A DNA stretch of 26,176 nt from Actinomortierella ambigua. Taxonomy: Eukaryota > Mortierellomycota > Mortierellomycetes > Mortierellales > Mortierellaceae. Under the pieces are notes generated by a model. The model was not told where the DNA came from and made no database searches. It was given only the letters and a program-made list of their open reading frames with translations. Every line of letters begins with the position of its first letter. Position 1 is the stretch's first letter. Shown here one piece after another: positions 1 to 10,116 of this stretch. The stretch spans positions 1-26,176 of the forward strand of contig JAAAJB010000508.1 of NCBI GenBank assembly GCA_016098155.1. Direction: 5' to 3'. The translations under genes and the position numbers were made by a program.

Positions 1-236
1 CCCCATTTGTCTCCCACTTTGCCTAATTACAATTCATTCATACATCCCAGTGTCCCCCCCTCTTTCTTTTTTCTTTCCTTGATCTACCCATTGACTTTAT
101 TGTTCATCGCCTTTGCGTCCTTCTTGTGCCCTGTTTGCCACACACACACAAACACACACAAGCATCCTTTTCCTGTTGAACGGCACTTCTGCGCCTCATT
201 TACTTGCCGTCAGTCATTCTGCGGGCCTTGGAATTA
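1..236 (+). promoter_or_regulatory. 5' flank and leader of the UFD4-like gene
   Basis: Pyrimidine-rich, non-coding-looking sequence ends at the first in-frame ATG (237). A short CA-rich run lies near 139-162. Such CT-rich leaders precede several genes in this window. No TATA box or other motif can be assigned. An additional upstream coding exon cannot be excluded. Confidence 0.35.
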
Positions 237-3200
237 ATGCTTCCACGGCCTCATTGTTCACTTGTCCATAGCTCCAACTCCAACCCCTCCAGCTCCAGAG
301 CCCTTTCCGCATCGACCTCATCATCCTCGACCAGGACCACTCGCAAGTCAACTGCACCCCCCTCTTCCTCGCCAGCCATCACTCGTCAGCAGACCAAGCT
401 GTCACTCAAAGCCCGCCAGGACTATCTCTCCTTTGCCAGCGGACTCGACTCTGACAAGCACTTGACCACCACCACCACGACTAGTGCCACAACCAGTGCA
501 AGCAATATCAAAAGCAGCCTTCCTTCTAAGCGACCCATCCCTCCTCCTTCCCCTCTCAACCACCAGCCTAAAAGATCCAAGCACAGCACACCCTCTTCCC
601 AAAAGAACGCCCCCTTGTCCTCTTCCTCCACTACTGACGCAGCACCAAAGACTCGTCGTGCCAAGCAGCATTCGAATCGCTCTTCTGCAAGCAAGGGCAT
701 TGGTTCGTTTATGCGACAGTCCAAAATGAGTACGTCGCTGAACAGACCTGTGAATCCTTCAAACATCAAAACTGGTGGTAGTGAGGCACCTGTGGAACCC
801 AATTTGGCTACCTCTGTCCATGCGCATTCACATTCACCTGACAATCAAGATGACTCCGCCTCTCGGGACCTTTCCATAGATACCCCCCAGCAAGACGACG
901 CCTCCGAGGGCGCTCACGGCACCACGACCAAACGTGTTGGCACTGACGCCAAGACCACCAAAAATGACGATGCTATAATGGATTGCGACCAGGAGAGCCT
1001 GGACTCACAAAATGTTGGAGGATCCGACGATCCTGCTGCTCTCCTTGGTAGTCCACAAAAGTCGGCATACGAAAAACTTGAGGCCGGCGACAAGGGCCAA
1101 AAGAACGCCGATGGTAGCCGTGGTGACAAAACCAATCACGATGACGACGAAGCTGACGAGGGCGATAACGAGGGAGAGGATGAGGATGAGGAGGAAGAGG
1201 AGGAAGATGAAGATGAAGATGACGAGGACGATGACGAGGAGGACGAGGATGAAGACAACGACGAAGAGGAGGAAGAGGACGAAGAGGAAGAAGAGGACGA
1301 ATACAACCAGGGCTCAGGAGATGGCCTCTTTTCTTCTGGTGGTTCTATGAGTGGTATGGTCTCTGGCGTGTCTTCTCGGCTCAAGAGTATCCTTGCCAAC
1401 CTCCGGGCGTCTGAGGATCCGACAATGCAGCTCATCGCGCTGCAAGATCTTGCAGTACTCCTCTCGGTGTCAACCGAAGACACGCTGGCCGGACACATCA
1501 GTTGTGATGCATTTGTCAAGGAGCTTGTGCGTCTGATGCGTGGCGATGATGACGGGGGTGATAACCCCGAGATGATGCTCCTTGCCTGCCGGTGCTTGTC
1601 GAACCTGATGGAGGCTATGCCTACAGCTCTTGGGAGCGTCGTTTATGGAGGCGCCATCCCTGTGCTCTGCTCAAAGCTTCTTGAGATCCAGTATATTGAT
1701 GTGGCAGAACAATCGCTCTCGGTATGTTTCGTTCTTCCGTCCCCCTCCCCCCTTTTTTGTTCTCTCTCTCTCCCCTCGTGCCTATCGTGTAAGAGTATCA
1801 AGTCATCATGCGGGCATTTGGTCTGAACCTTGTGTGCACCAAAACTAACTCTTTTACTCCCTCTCGTGTACCCTTCTTTGCTTCCTTCCATGACCATACG
1901 CAGACGCTGGAAAAGATTTCTGCAGAGTACCCTCATTCGGTTGTCAAGGAAGGAGGACTGGCAGCTGTTCTCATGTTTCTGGACTTTTTTTCCACCAATG
2001 TTCAAAGGACAGCCATCAAGACCGCCGCCAACTGTTGCCGAGGTTTCCCTCATGACAGCATTAGCATGGTCCTGGATATCCTGCCCAACCTGGAGAATAT
2101 CATCCAATACTCTGACCAAAAGATTGTCGAGCAGGTGTGCCTCTGCTTTGTGCGACTTGCCGAGAGCTTCAAAACCAACACTCGCCATCTTGAGGTAGGG
2201 TCTACACATAATCGGTCAAAGGAATCGCTGTGTATATATATTGTGGTGCTAGAGGACATCACTCATATCATTGTTGTTTGGCTCAATTTTCATTTTCACT
2301 ATTATTCAGTCGATTATCTCGCAGGACATCTTGCGCTCCATCGTCTCCTTCCTGTCTCCAAATGTGCCTGTTGCCGTTGGGTAAGCCTCGGAGATGACTG
2401 CCTTGCCGAACATTCTTGTTGTTTCTGTTGTACCATCGACTAATTATCCCCACTTCCCATCCTTTTTGTGCCTTAAGACCGACCATCTACACCCTCTTGC
2501 TTCGGTTTTTGGTCACAGTGGCAGAGCATTCACCCTCTTTGAGCTTTGCACTGTTGGAGATGGATATTGTGGACACCTTGTACCTGATCCTCACCGGCGC
2601 ACATGTTCCACCAACAGTGAACGGCGATGGTGGCTCACCCGTAAAGGTCTCGTCTATTGTGCCACGTCCCAAAGACCAACTCTTTGAAATATTGAGCCTC
2701 ATTAGCGAGCTCTTACCGACGCTTCCTCAAGGTACTAGGCAGGAAGGGGTCATCTCGTGCTTTCAGTGTTTTGACCTCCCGAGAGACATTGCACTAATAC
2801 AGCCGCTACTGGATTCACTTCCTCTTTCTTCCACTACTATCTTTTAGATGAGCTGTTCAACACAGAGATGGTGTCGAGACACGTTGCTGTACCCACTCAA
2901 AGCGAATCTACCACTGACGCCACGGCATCCGAAGACATCGAAATGGAGGATGCCCCTGGTACAGAGCCAAAAGATGCCCGGACCCAACTGCTGGCCTCCC
3001 ATCCAACTCGCTATCGCCGTTTTGGAATGGTACTTGTTCCCACCTTGATAGAAGTTTATTCATCTGCAGTGAACTTGAAGGTGCGACAGCGCGCCATTCA
3101 CGCGTTAGTCAAGATTGTATATTTCGCCGATGCAGATCAACTCAAGGCTATCCTACATGTAAGCGATCACATGGTCACTTTTGGTATTTCTTATCCAGTA

Positions 3201-6200
3201 TTTATGCCGCGGTGTAACGTCATCTCATTCTCATCTACTCTCTCATATTGTAATTTCTAATGTAGGATATCGAGTTGGCCAGTTTCTTAGCAGTCATCCT
3301 GTCGCAACAAGAGCATCAAAGCCTTGTGATTGCTTCTTTGCAGCTCGTGGATCTGCTGATGACGAAGCTACCATCCATCTATCGAATTCACTTTGAACGT
3401 GAGGGCGTCACCTACGAGATCTCCAAGATTGCTCAGCGAGGCGCTGAAGTGGCTGCAGCGAAGAAGAGTGCTGACCAAGACCACCATCAATCTAGCGACG
3501 AAAATGGCGCTCAAGCGTCTGAGGATGGCACCGTAACCTCCGGAACCACAAAGCCAGCAGCAGGAGCCGATTCTACCACGTCTGACGAGAAAAGAGACCA
3601 AAGCCCACCTTCAACAGAGGAGCCAACATCCAGCGACGCCTCTGCACACAGCCAAGCATCTTCGAGTCAGCGGTTGACCGAGCTCATGACAGAGTTGCGC
3701 CAGCTCCGAAACCAGCACAGTCGTGATGCAGGTACCCGGGACCAGTTGGCAACTCTGGAGAGTGAGCTTTCGTCAGTGTGGGACCAATACTCTCAACAGA
3801 TGAGTCGTGGCAGTCGCTCTAGTGGACCCGAAGGCGATTCTAGTGGCTCCTCCGCAGAGACGAACCCCTTCTTGGCTGCGCTCCGTCTTTTTGGGGACTC
3901 AATGCGACGCATGGACCAACCCCACACTGCGGATGCAACAGGATTGGGCGCTGGCAAGCCACGTGAGTGGATCTTTGAGCGTTCTCAGATCATCATGGAC
4001 AAGTGCAACGCCTGCAAGAAGCAAGAGCTGACGTCGGAGGATGGGCATCATTCATTGTCGGCCCTAGAGGAACTCAAGGCAATATCAAAGGACATGGAAG
4101 GGTCTGAGGAGCAGTCAATCCATGCCTTAGGCTCGCTCGCCAAATACCTTCGCAAGGTTGGCGTCAACGGCCTCTCATCGTTTGAGTTTCTGAACAGTGG
4201 TATTCACGAGAGCTTGCTCAAGGTGATCACACGTTCTGCCGCGGACAGTAGCTCACCGATCAAGGTTTTCGTGCAAGAATTTATGACCATCGACACCGCC
4301 GTCGATGGTACGAGCTCGCCCACACCATTCAGCATCCTGCTCAAGAAGCTGCAAGAGTCGCTGACGCGAATGGAATCTTTTGTTGTTGACACTGCCCAGA
4401 GCGCGGCAGATGAGGCTCGACGCAGTCCTTCGTCCAGTTTGGCCTCGCAGATCCGGCTCAAGCTCACGCCTGAAGAGGGAACCCGAGTCCCCTCAGGATA
4501 TCAGAGCTTGATTGTCTCTATCCATGCGATCGCGACGTTCAGAACTCTAGATGAGTACTTGCGCCCGCGGCTTCGAATTTCACAATCGTCTGCTACTTCC
4601 ACCAACGGGCGGTCACCGTCTCCTAAAAGTCTACCCAAACCGGCGACTCCTCGACGCAACACACGTCTGCGCCAGCTTGCACTGGCAGACCAGGATGCAG
4701 ACGACAAGAGTGAAAAGTCTACTGACGATACCGAGGGTGATGTTGAGTCGAAGGACTCTTCTGCTACTACTGCCACCGTTGCTGCCCAAGAAGCACGAGA
4801 TTCGTCTGGTGAGGGTTGTACGTCGGAGTTGGAAGAGGATGAGGAGGACGAGAGTGTTCTCGATGAGGAAGCTGCAGCGGCATTCGAGCACGCACGACCA
4901 CGGCGGCATAGTCTGCAGTCGTCGATGGACCTGGATGAGCCGTCTCCAAAGAGCACGGACATTACCATGGGAACGACGCCGACCAAGGTTTCCTCGCCAT
5001 CACGGACCGGCTCCCCTTCAGCATCGACGGGATCGAATCGAGACCTGACGGCGTCGGATCATGCTCGCCAGCATCGTCATCGCCACCATCGCCAACAACA
5101 ACAACATCATCAACACCAGCACCATCACGAGGACTCTACATGGCATATCCAGTTTTCGCTAAATGGGGTTCCGATCGACACGGATATGACGGTGTACGGG
5201 GCGATCCGCGAGTATGAGCGTAACAATGGGGTCGGTGCAAGCGGGTCGACGCACCGTTCCTTCTGGTCCAACATGTATCCGATCAAGTACAGGCGGGTCG
5301 AGACCCCACCGCCTCAGCCACACTCCCTTGGAGGTCAAAAGACGAAGCGACCGGTCAAGGATATTACGTTTTCATCGGAGATGCCACCACAGCTTTCACA
5401 GAAAGCAGACTATGCACCGATCCTAGGCCTGTTACGAGTGCTGCATGGGCTGAACGACAGCTGGCGTCAGTTTTATCACGGGCAAGACGAGATGATGGTT
5501 TCGCCCAAGGTAGTGGTGCAGCGACTGCTGTCGTCGGAATTTGAAAACAGCAAGATTGCAGCCAAGGTGAACCGACAACTGGAGGAGCCGTTGATTGTGG
5601 CGAGTTCGTGTTTGCCGAGCTGGACGGTGGGGCTGGTGACGGGGTTCCCGTTCCTGTTTCCGTTTGAGACGCGGTACACGTATCTCCAGTCGACGTCGTT
5701 TGGGTTCTCGCGGTGTCTGATGCGATGGCAGAGCCAACAACAGCGGACAGGTGGGCCGGGCGGAGGCGTCGCAGGGGGAGGAGGCGCGGCGTCGATGATG
5801 ATGATGTCATCAACGGCGATGATGGACGCGCGGGATGATGGGTCGTCGCAACCGTTCCTGGGAAGGGTGCAACGACAAAAGGTGCGAATCTCGCGGCAGC
5901 GGGCGTTGGAGTCTGCGGTGCGGGTGATGGAGCTGTATGGCTCGAACCAGGCGATGCTGGAGGTGGAGTACTTTGAGGAGGTCGGGACAGGACTGGGACC
6001 GACGCTCGAGTTTTATGCCGTGGTATCGAAGGAGCTTTGCAAGCGCTCGCTCAAGCTGTGGCGCGATGATAGCAGCGGGCCTGAGCGCAATAAGGGCGAG
6101 CATGTGGTTTCGCCACTCGGGTTGTTCCCGCGACCGATGGCAGTTGTAGGAGCAGGAGCGACATCGACAGCGCAGCAACAGCAGCAACAGCAACAGCAGA

Positions 6201-7313
6201 GCAAGCGATCGGAGAATGATCGCAAGATTCTGCAGCTGTTCCGAGTTTTGGGACAGTTTGTGGCCAAGGCGATGCTGGACTCGAGGATCATTGACATTCC
6301 ATTCAACAAGGTGTTTATGAGCAAGCTGTTGAACCGCGGAGGAGGCCATGCGAGCGGTGACGGTAGCAGTAGCGGAGGAGTCCATGGTGGATCGTCGGGA
6401 CTGCAGTTGGTGGAGCAAGTGGATCCAGTGTTGGCCAAGTCGCTGTCGATGCTGATGGAGTATGTTGGGGAGAAGAAACGAGTCTACGGTCTGAATCTGC
6501 CGAGCAAGGAGCGGGAGGCGGCCCTGAAGGCGATTCGTCTCCACAATGCGAGCTTGGAGGACATGAGCCTGGACTTTACGCTTCCTGGTTATCCAGAGAT
6601 TGAGCTGAAGGTGAGTTTGATGTTGTTGTTGGCCGTTTGGGATGACTTGATTGTATGATGAAAGATGGAATGGGAAGTGATGTTTATTTTTGTGTGATAA
6701 ACACTAACCGACTTTTTCTTCTTCCTTTTTTATTTTTTGTGTAATGACATAGCCCGAGGGAGCCAAGATCCCTGTCACCATCTACAACGTTGAAGAGTAT
6801 GTGAATCTGACAGTGGACATGACGGTTGGCAGCGGCATTGAGGCACAGGTGGAGGCGTTCCAATCGGGCTTCAACCGAGTGTTTTCGATCCAGGATCTCC
6901 AAGGCTTTTCCTCCGAGGAGCTTGTGCGGATGTTTGGGTCGGTGGAGGAGGACTGGTCGCTGGAGACGCTGACGGACACGATCAAGGCCGACCACGGGTT
7001 CCGGAGCGAGAGCCGAGCGTTCCGGCTGTTGTTGGAGGTGCTGTCGGAGTACACGCACGAGGAGCGACGGCAGTTCTTGCAGTTCATCACGGGCAGCCCC
7101 AAGTTGCCGATTGGCGGATTCAGGAACCTGCACCCGGCGCTGACGGTGGTGTGCAAGCCGTATGAGGCGCCGCTCAGGGCAGATGACTACCTGCCTTCGG
7201 TGATGACGTGTGCCAACTACCTCAAGATGCCGGATTACTCGAGCAAGGCGGTGATGCGCCGAAAGATCGAGGTGGCGATGAATGAGGGACAGGGTAGCTT
7301 CCACCTTTCGTAA
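237..7313 (+). CDS. UFD4: HECT-type E3 ubiquitin-protein ligase, Ufd4/TRIP12 family (7 exons)
   Basis: Seven exons: 237-1721, 1904-2194, 2310-2380, 2478-2731, 2848-3158, 3266-6610 and 6753-7313. All introns are GT-AG and the model gives about 2105 residues. The N-terminus is Ser/Thr-rich, followed by a long Asp/Glu tract (about residues 301-355). Armadillo-like helical repeats follow (about 368-800); the stretch around DVAEQSLSTLEKIS closely resembles human TRIP12. The HECT domain occupies about 1675-2105, with VGTGLGPTLEFYA in the N-lobe and LPSVMTCANYLK in the C-lobe. The predicted thioester cysteine is Cys2072, 33 residues before the end, the same spacing as I recall for yeast Ufd4 and TRIP12; the end SFHLS also matches. 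The family ligates ubiquitin in the ubiquitin-fusion-degradation pathway, in cytosol and nucleus. Poly-His, poly-Met and poly-Gln runs interrupt the C-terminal half. Exon 3 could instead start at 2325 (same phase). The start ATG is the least certain point. Confidence 0.93.
1138..1305 (+). repeat. Acidic codon-repeat tract inside the UFD4-like exon 1
   Basis: An almost uninterrupted run of GAN/GAR codons encodes about 55 Asp/Glu residues between the Ser/Thr-rich N-terminus and the armadillo-like region. It is low-complexity DNA prone to slippage. Its antisense strand gives a spurious poly-Ser frame. Confidence 0.85.
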
Positions 7314-7366
7314 AACAAGATAAAAAAGCAACAAATGGCATTAAACGAAAAAAAGAAGAGAAAAAC

Positions 7367-7372
7367 AATAAA
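7367..7372 (+). terminator. Candidate polyadenylation signal of the UFD4-like gene
   Basis: A canonical AATAAA hexamer lies 54 bases after the UFD4-like stop codon, in an A-rich stretch. Position and motif fit a eukaryotic poly(A) signal, but the cleavage site is not visible. Confidence 0.5.
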
Positions 7373-8112
7373 AGAACAATGATTGCTTGTTAGTCATGGC
7401 CTACAGTTTAGCACGTAAATATCAATTTGCCGTGTCAATGTACATTTCATTTGCTCAAATAAGCGCTGCTTTAAATAATAATAATATGCTCTCGTGCCTT
7501 GGCTATTGGCCGTGTTCCCCGCTTCAAAAACGGTTGAACGCATGTTGGCTCCAACTGAAAGGACTCATCCCAACCCTAGACTTCCCCACGACTGAGGGAG
7601 TAGCTCTACTTGTGTCTCGCACGAAAGGGTGATCATGCGCGTCTTTGATTGACCTCCGCAGCACTAAACCAACGTTTGCTCCCCGATCAGGATCTCCCTT
7701 GCTGCTTGGTTGGATCCAACACGTGAGATACTACATCCGTCCTTCATCCCGCTCAGAATTGTGGGGTAAACGAATGGGTGCGAGAAAAAAAAAAGAAAAA
7801 AAAAGGGGAATGCGACCTCATGGCCATTCATCCTCAGCCACCCAGTCCAGCTTACAAATGTAGCGGTGAGCATCCCACTCAGCAACCGGCTCTTGGCAGT
7901 TGACCATTGGGGAGCTGGATAATCCATTTTACCAAGGGATTTCCATTGACCCAAGGAACGTGACCATGAGGGTACTCAATATATTTTCCACACAACCATG
8001 AGGATACTCTCCATTTTATCTGGCAACTTGAAAAGATACATCTTCCTCTATCACCTTTGATCACACTCATGTTTTAGAAACAGGGAGAAGTAAACTGCGC
8101 GAAAATCAATTT
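7373..8112. other. Intergenic region between convergent genes
   Basis: The space between the 3' ends of the UFD4-like (+) and questin-oxidase-like (-) genes. It holds a short AAT repeat near 7475-7488 and A-rich patches near 7786-7806. I see no coding region, RNA gene or mobile element. Confidence 0.5.
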
Positions 8113-8118
8113 TTTATT
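8113..8118 (-). terminator. Candidate polyadenylation signal of the questin-oxidase-like gene
   Basis: TTTATT on the plus strand reads AATAAA on the minus strand, about 200 bases downstream of the stop codon at 8321. The distance is long, and a nearer non-canonical A-rich site could be used instead. Confidence 0.3.
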
Positions 8119-8320
8119 CCCAAGAAGCTTATCGAAGATAAAGGGGAAAAGGCGGAGTGAGAAGAGTATATGAGGTTTGGGAGGGTGGGGGGCGTGTCTG
8201 AAAAAAAAGCTTTTTGTTTGGGCCTCTGGGGTCTGCTGGTTTAAAGTCTTGGCCTTTTCATTGTTTTGTTACGTTGCGAGGGTGAGGGGGTGGAAAGTGG
8301 CTGTTATTTTTTTGTGTTTT

Positions 8321-9964
8321 TCACTCATAGGCCTCTGGCCAACCGACGCCCTCAAACTCCCAATCACCGTGGAGATCCAACGCGATCTGGGCGGTGTTGA
8401 CGAGCAGGCGTCCAAAAGGCTCCTCCGTACCAAAGTACAGGTCGCCCAAGGCGCAGGCGCGGACGACTTTGGTAACATGGACCTCGTCAATGTCGATGGC
8501 GCGCTTGATGAGCGACAACCAGGGGTTGGTCGCGTCGAGCGGTTGCTTGCCCTTGTAGTTGAGCAGGGCGTCCATGTTGATCTTGGGACGGCCACGCGCA
8601 ATGTAAAAGGCGAGGGAGACACTCAGGTGGGATTTGAGGAGCGAGACGGCGTTGCGTGGGGGCAGGTCTTGGACGAGGCGGTGGACGAACAGGACGGATG
8701 TCAAGGCGTGCATTCTAGTTTTGGGGGTTGTCCCACCAGCATGTGGGGAGAGAGAGAGAGATGGAATTTAAAAAAAATTGGGAGGGGGGGGGAGGATTTA
8801 GATGAGAGAGAGAGAGAATATGTTGTGCATGCTTCATTGGCTCATGTTGTGTACAGGGAAAGGAGAGGAGACGAGATGAATGGTCAAAACTTACAAGAAA
8901 AAGTCTTGCTTCACTTTTCCGTTGCCAAAGCCGGTGGCACCGACGATCAGCACGTATGCCTTGTACAGGTCGATCGTCTTGGCTTCGATATCTTTGGCGT
9001 TTTCTATCATTTCATATCATATCATATCATGGTGATACATTTCAATCAGTCCGAGATGTTGTTACTTCTTCATGACGTGAGCAAATGTTCTGTGTCTCGC
9101 ACTCACTCACTAAAGAAACAAAAAAAAAAGAAATGGCCATCTTCTCCTTCTTTTACCTTCAATGACCCACTCTGAAACCAGCTTGTGGATTTTCTGGGCA
9201 GCAACCTTGCTCTCAGAGACATCAATCACCTTGTTAGGGCGAGCATAGTGTGTGACATCATCCAACTCGCGGTCCTCGCGCAGGTCGCTCAAGATGTCGG
9301 TGAGCGTCTTGGGCGACGACGACGACACGCTGGAGATGGACAGCTGCGCCGCCGCCACCTTCTGCGCCAGCTTGTCGACGGTGGTAGCGGGCTTGACCAA
9401 GAACGAGGCCATCGACGGCGTCGTCATTGCGGTGAGGGCCAGACCCTCAGCCACGAGGGCGTCGGTGCCAAAGTCGATACCGTAGCCTGTCTGGATCAGC
9501 GGATGGAAGGCACCCGAGATGAAGCGACCGCTCAAGGCCTCGTCAAAGGCATAGTGGACAATGGCCTGGATGGGCCCACCGAGGCGAGTGATCTCGTTGC
9601 GGAAAAACTCGAGGTACGAGTGGTAGTATTCGCGCTTGCCGAACTCGGACTTCCAGTCCGAGCTGGTGAACGTCTTTAGCACGGGGCCGATCGGTGCTTG
9701 CTCGCGAGCGTTGTCGGCGTAGATGTCGCGCAGTCGCTGTGGAGAGGCGCCCATGGAGTAGCTGGCGAGGAGGGCATGGTTCAGGTGGTTGTGGAAGCCG
9801 CGCTCGTTGAAGAAGCAGTGGAACTGGGCGTGGTTCTGCTCGAGCAGCTCGGCGGTGGTCTGGCGGGCGAGGCTGGTGATGCCGGGGAGGGCCAGCGAGA
9901 TGTTTTTGGAGGGGATGCGCGGCGTGAAGATGTCTTTGGCGGCGGCAGCAGCTTGGGTCACCAT
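8321..9964 (-). CDS. Questin oxidase-like protein (DUF4243 family, 3 exons)
   Basis: On the minus strand the exons are 9964-9157, 9003-8895 and 8714-8321, giving about 436 residues. The introns (153 and 180 nt) are GT-AG and the frame is kept across both. Family-like blocks are FHNHLNHALLASYSMGAS (57-74) near the N-terminus, YYHSYLEFFRNEI (113-125), FHPLIQTGYGIDF (153-165), and QDFFLMHALTSVLFVHRL across the second splice junction. Repeated conserved histidines are typical of the family. Aspergillus GedK oxidises the anthraquinone questin by ring cleavage and AflY acts in aflatoxin formation; most fungal members are uncharacterised. No polyketide synthase or other pathway gene is nearby, so the substrate is unknown. 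The first 40 residues are Ala/Ser/Thr-rich with few acids and might be an organelle-targeting sequence, but this is weak. Intron 2 holds GA and G runs; intron 1 holds TCATA repeats. Confidence 0.85.
9006..9030. repeat. Short TCATA tandem repeat in intron 1 of the questin-oxidase-like gene
   Basis: About four pentamer copies of TCATA type lie just inside the 3' end (minus-strand sense) of the intron. This is a simple microsatellite with no evident function. Confidence 0.7.
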
Positions 9965-10071
9965 GGCGGTCGAGAATGCTTTGTTTCGGAGGCGGTTGAG
10001 CGTGTGGAGAATGTTGAGAGAGAGTGTGTGCGTGTGATTGTGTACGCGTATGTTAGGGTGTGGTTGTTTGG

Positions 10072-10116
10072 TTTTTTTTTTTTTTTTGGGGGGGAAAAAA
10101 AAAAAAAAAAAAAAAA
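10072..10116. repeat. T16-G7-A22 homopolymer block upstream of the questin-oxidase-like gene
   Basis: Sixteen T are followed directly by seven G and twenty-two A, 108-152 bases upstream of the minus-strand start codon at 9964. The T and A runs are complementary and can pair over the G7 as loop. Long poly(dA:dT) tracts in fungal promoters are known to exclude nucleosomes, so a promoter role is possible. Exact lengths may be affected by sequencing error. Confidence 0.75.

Noticed and set aside
1136..1519. Antisense open frame encoding poly-Ser opposite the UFD4 acidic tract
   Set aside because: It is the complement of GAN codon repeats in a well-supported exon; no family or start context supports it.
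5810..6544. 244-residue antisense open frame in UFD4 exon 6
   Set aside because: It lies fully opposite the conserved HECT domain and is Leu/Arg/His-rich, as expected of an antisense shadow.
8177..9175. 332-residue plus-strand open frame
   Set aside because: It is opposite exons 2 and 3 and both introns of the questin-oxidase-like gene, whose minus-strand splicing restores conserved blocks.
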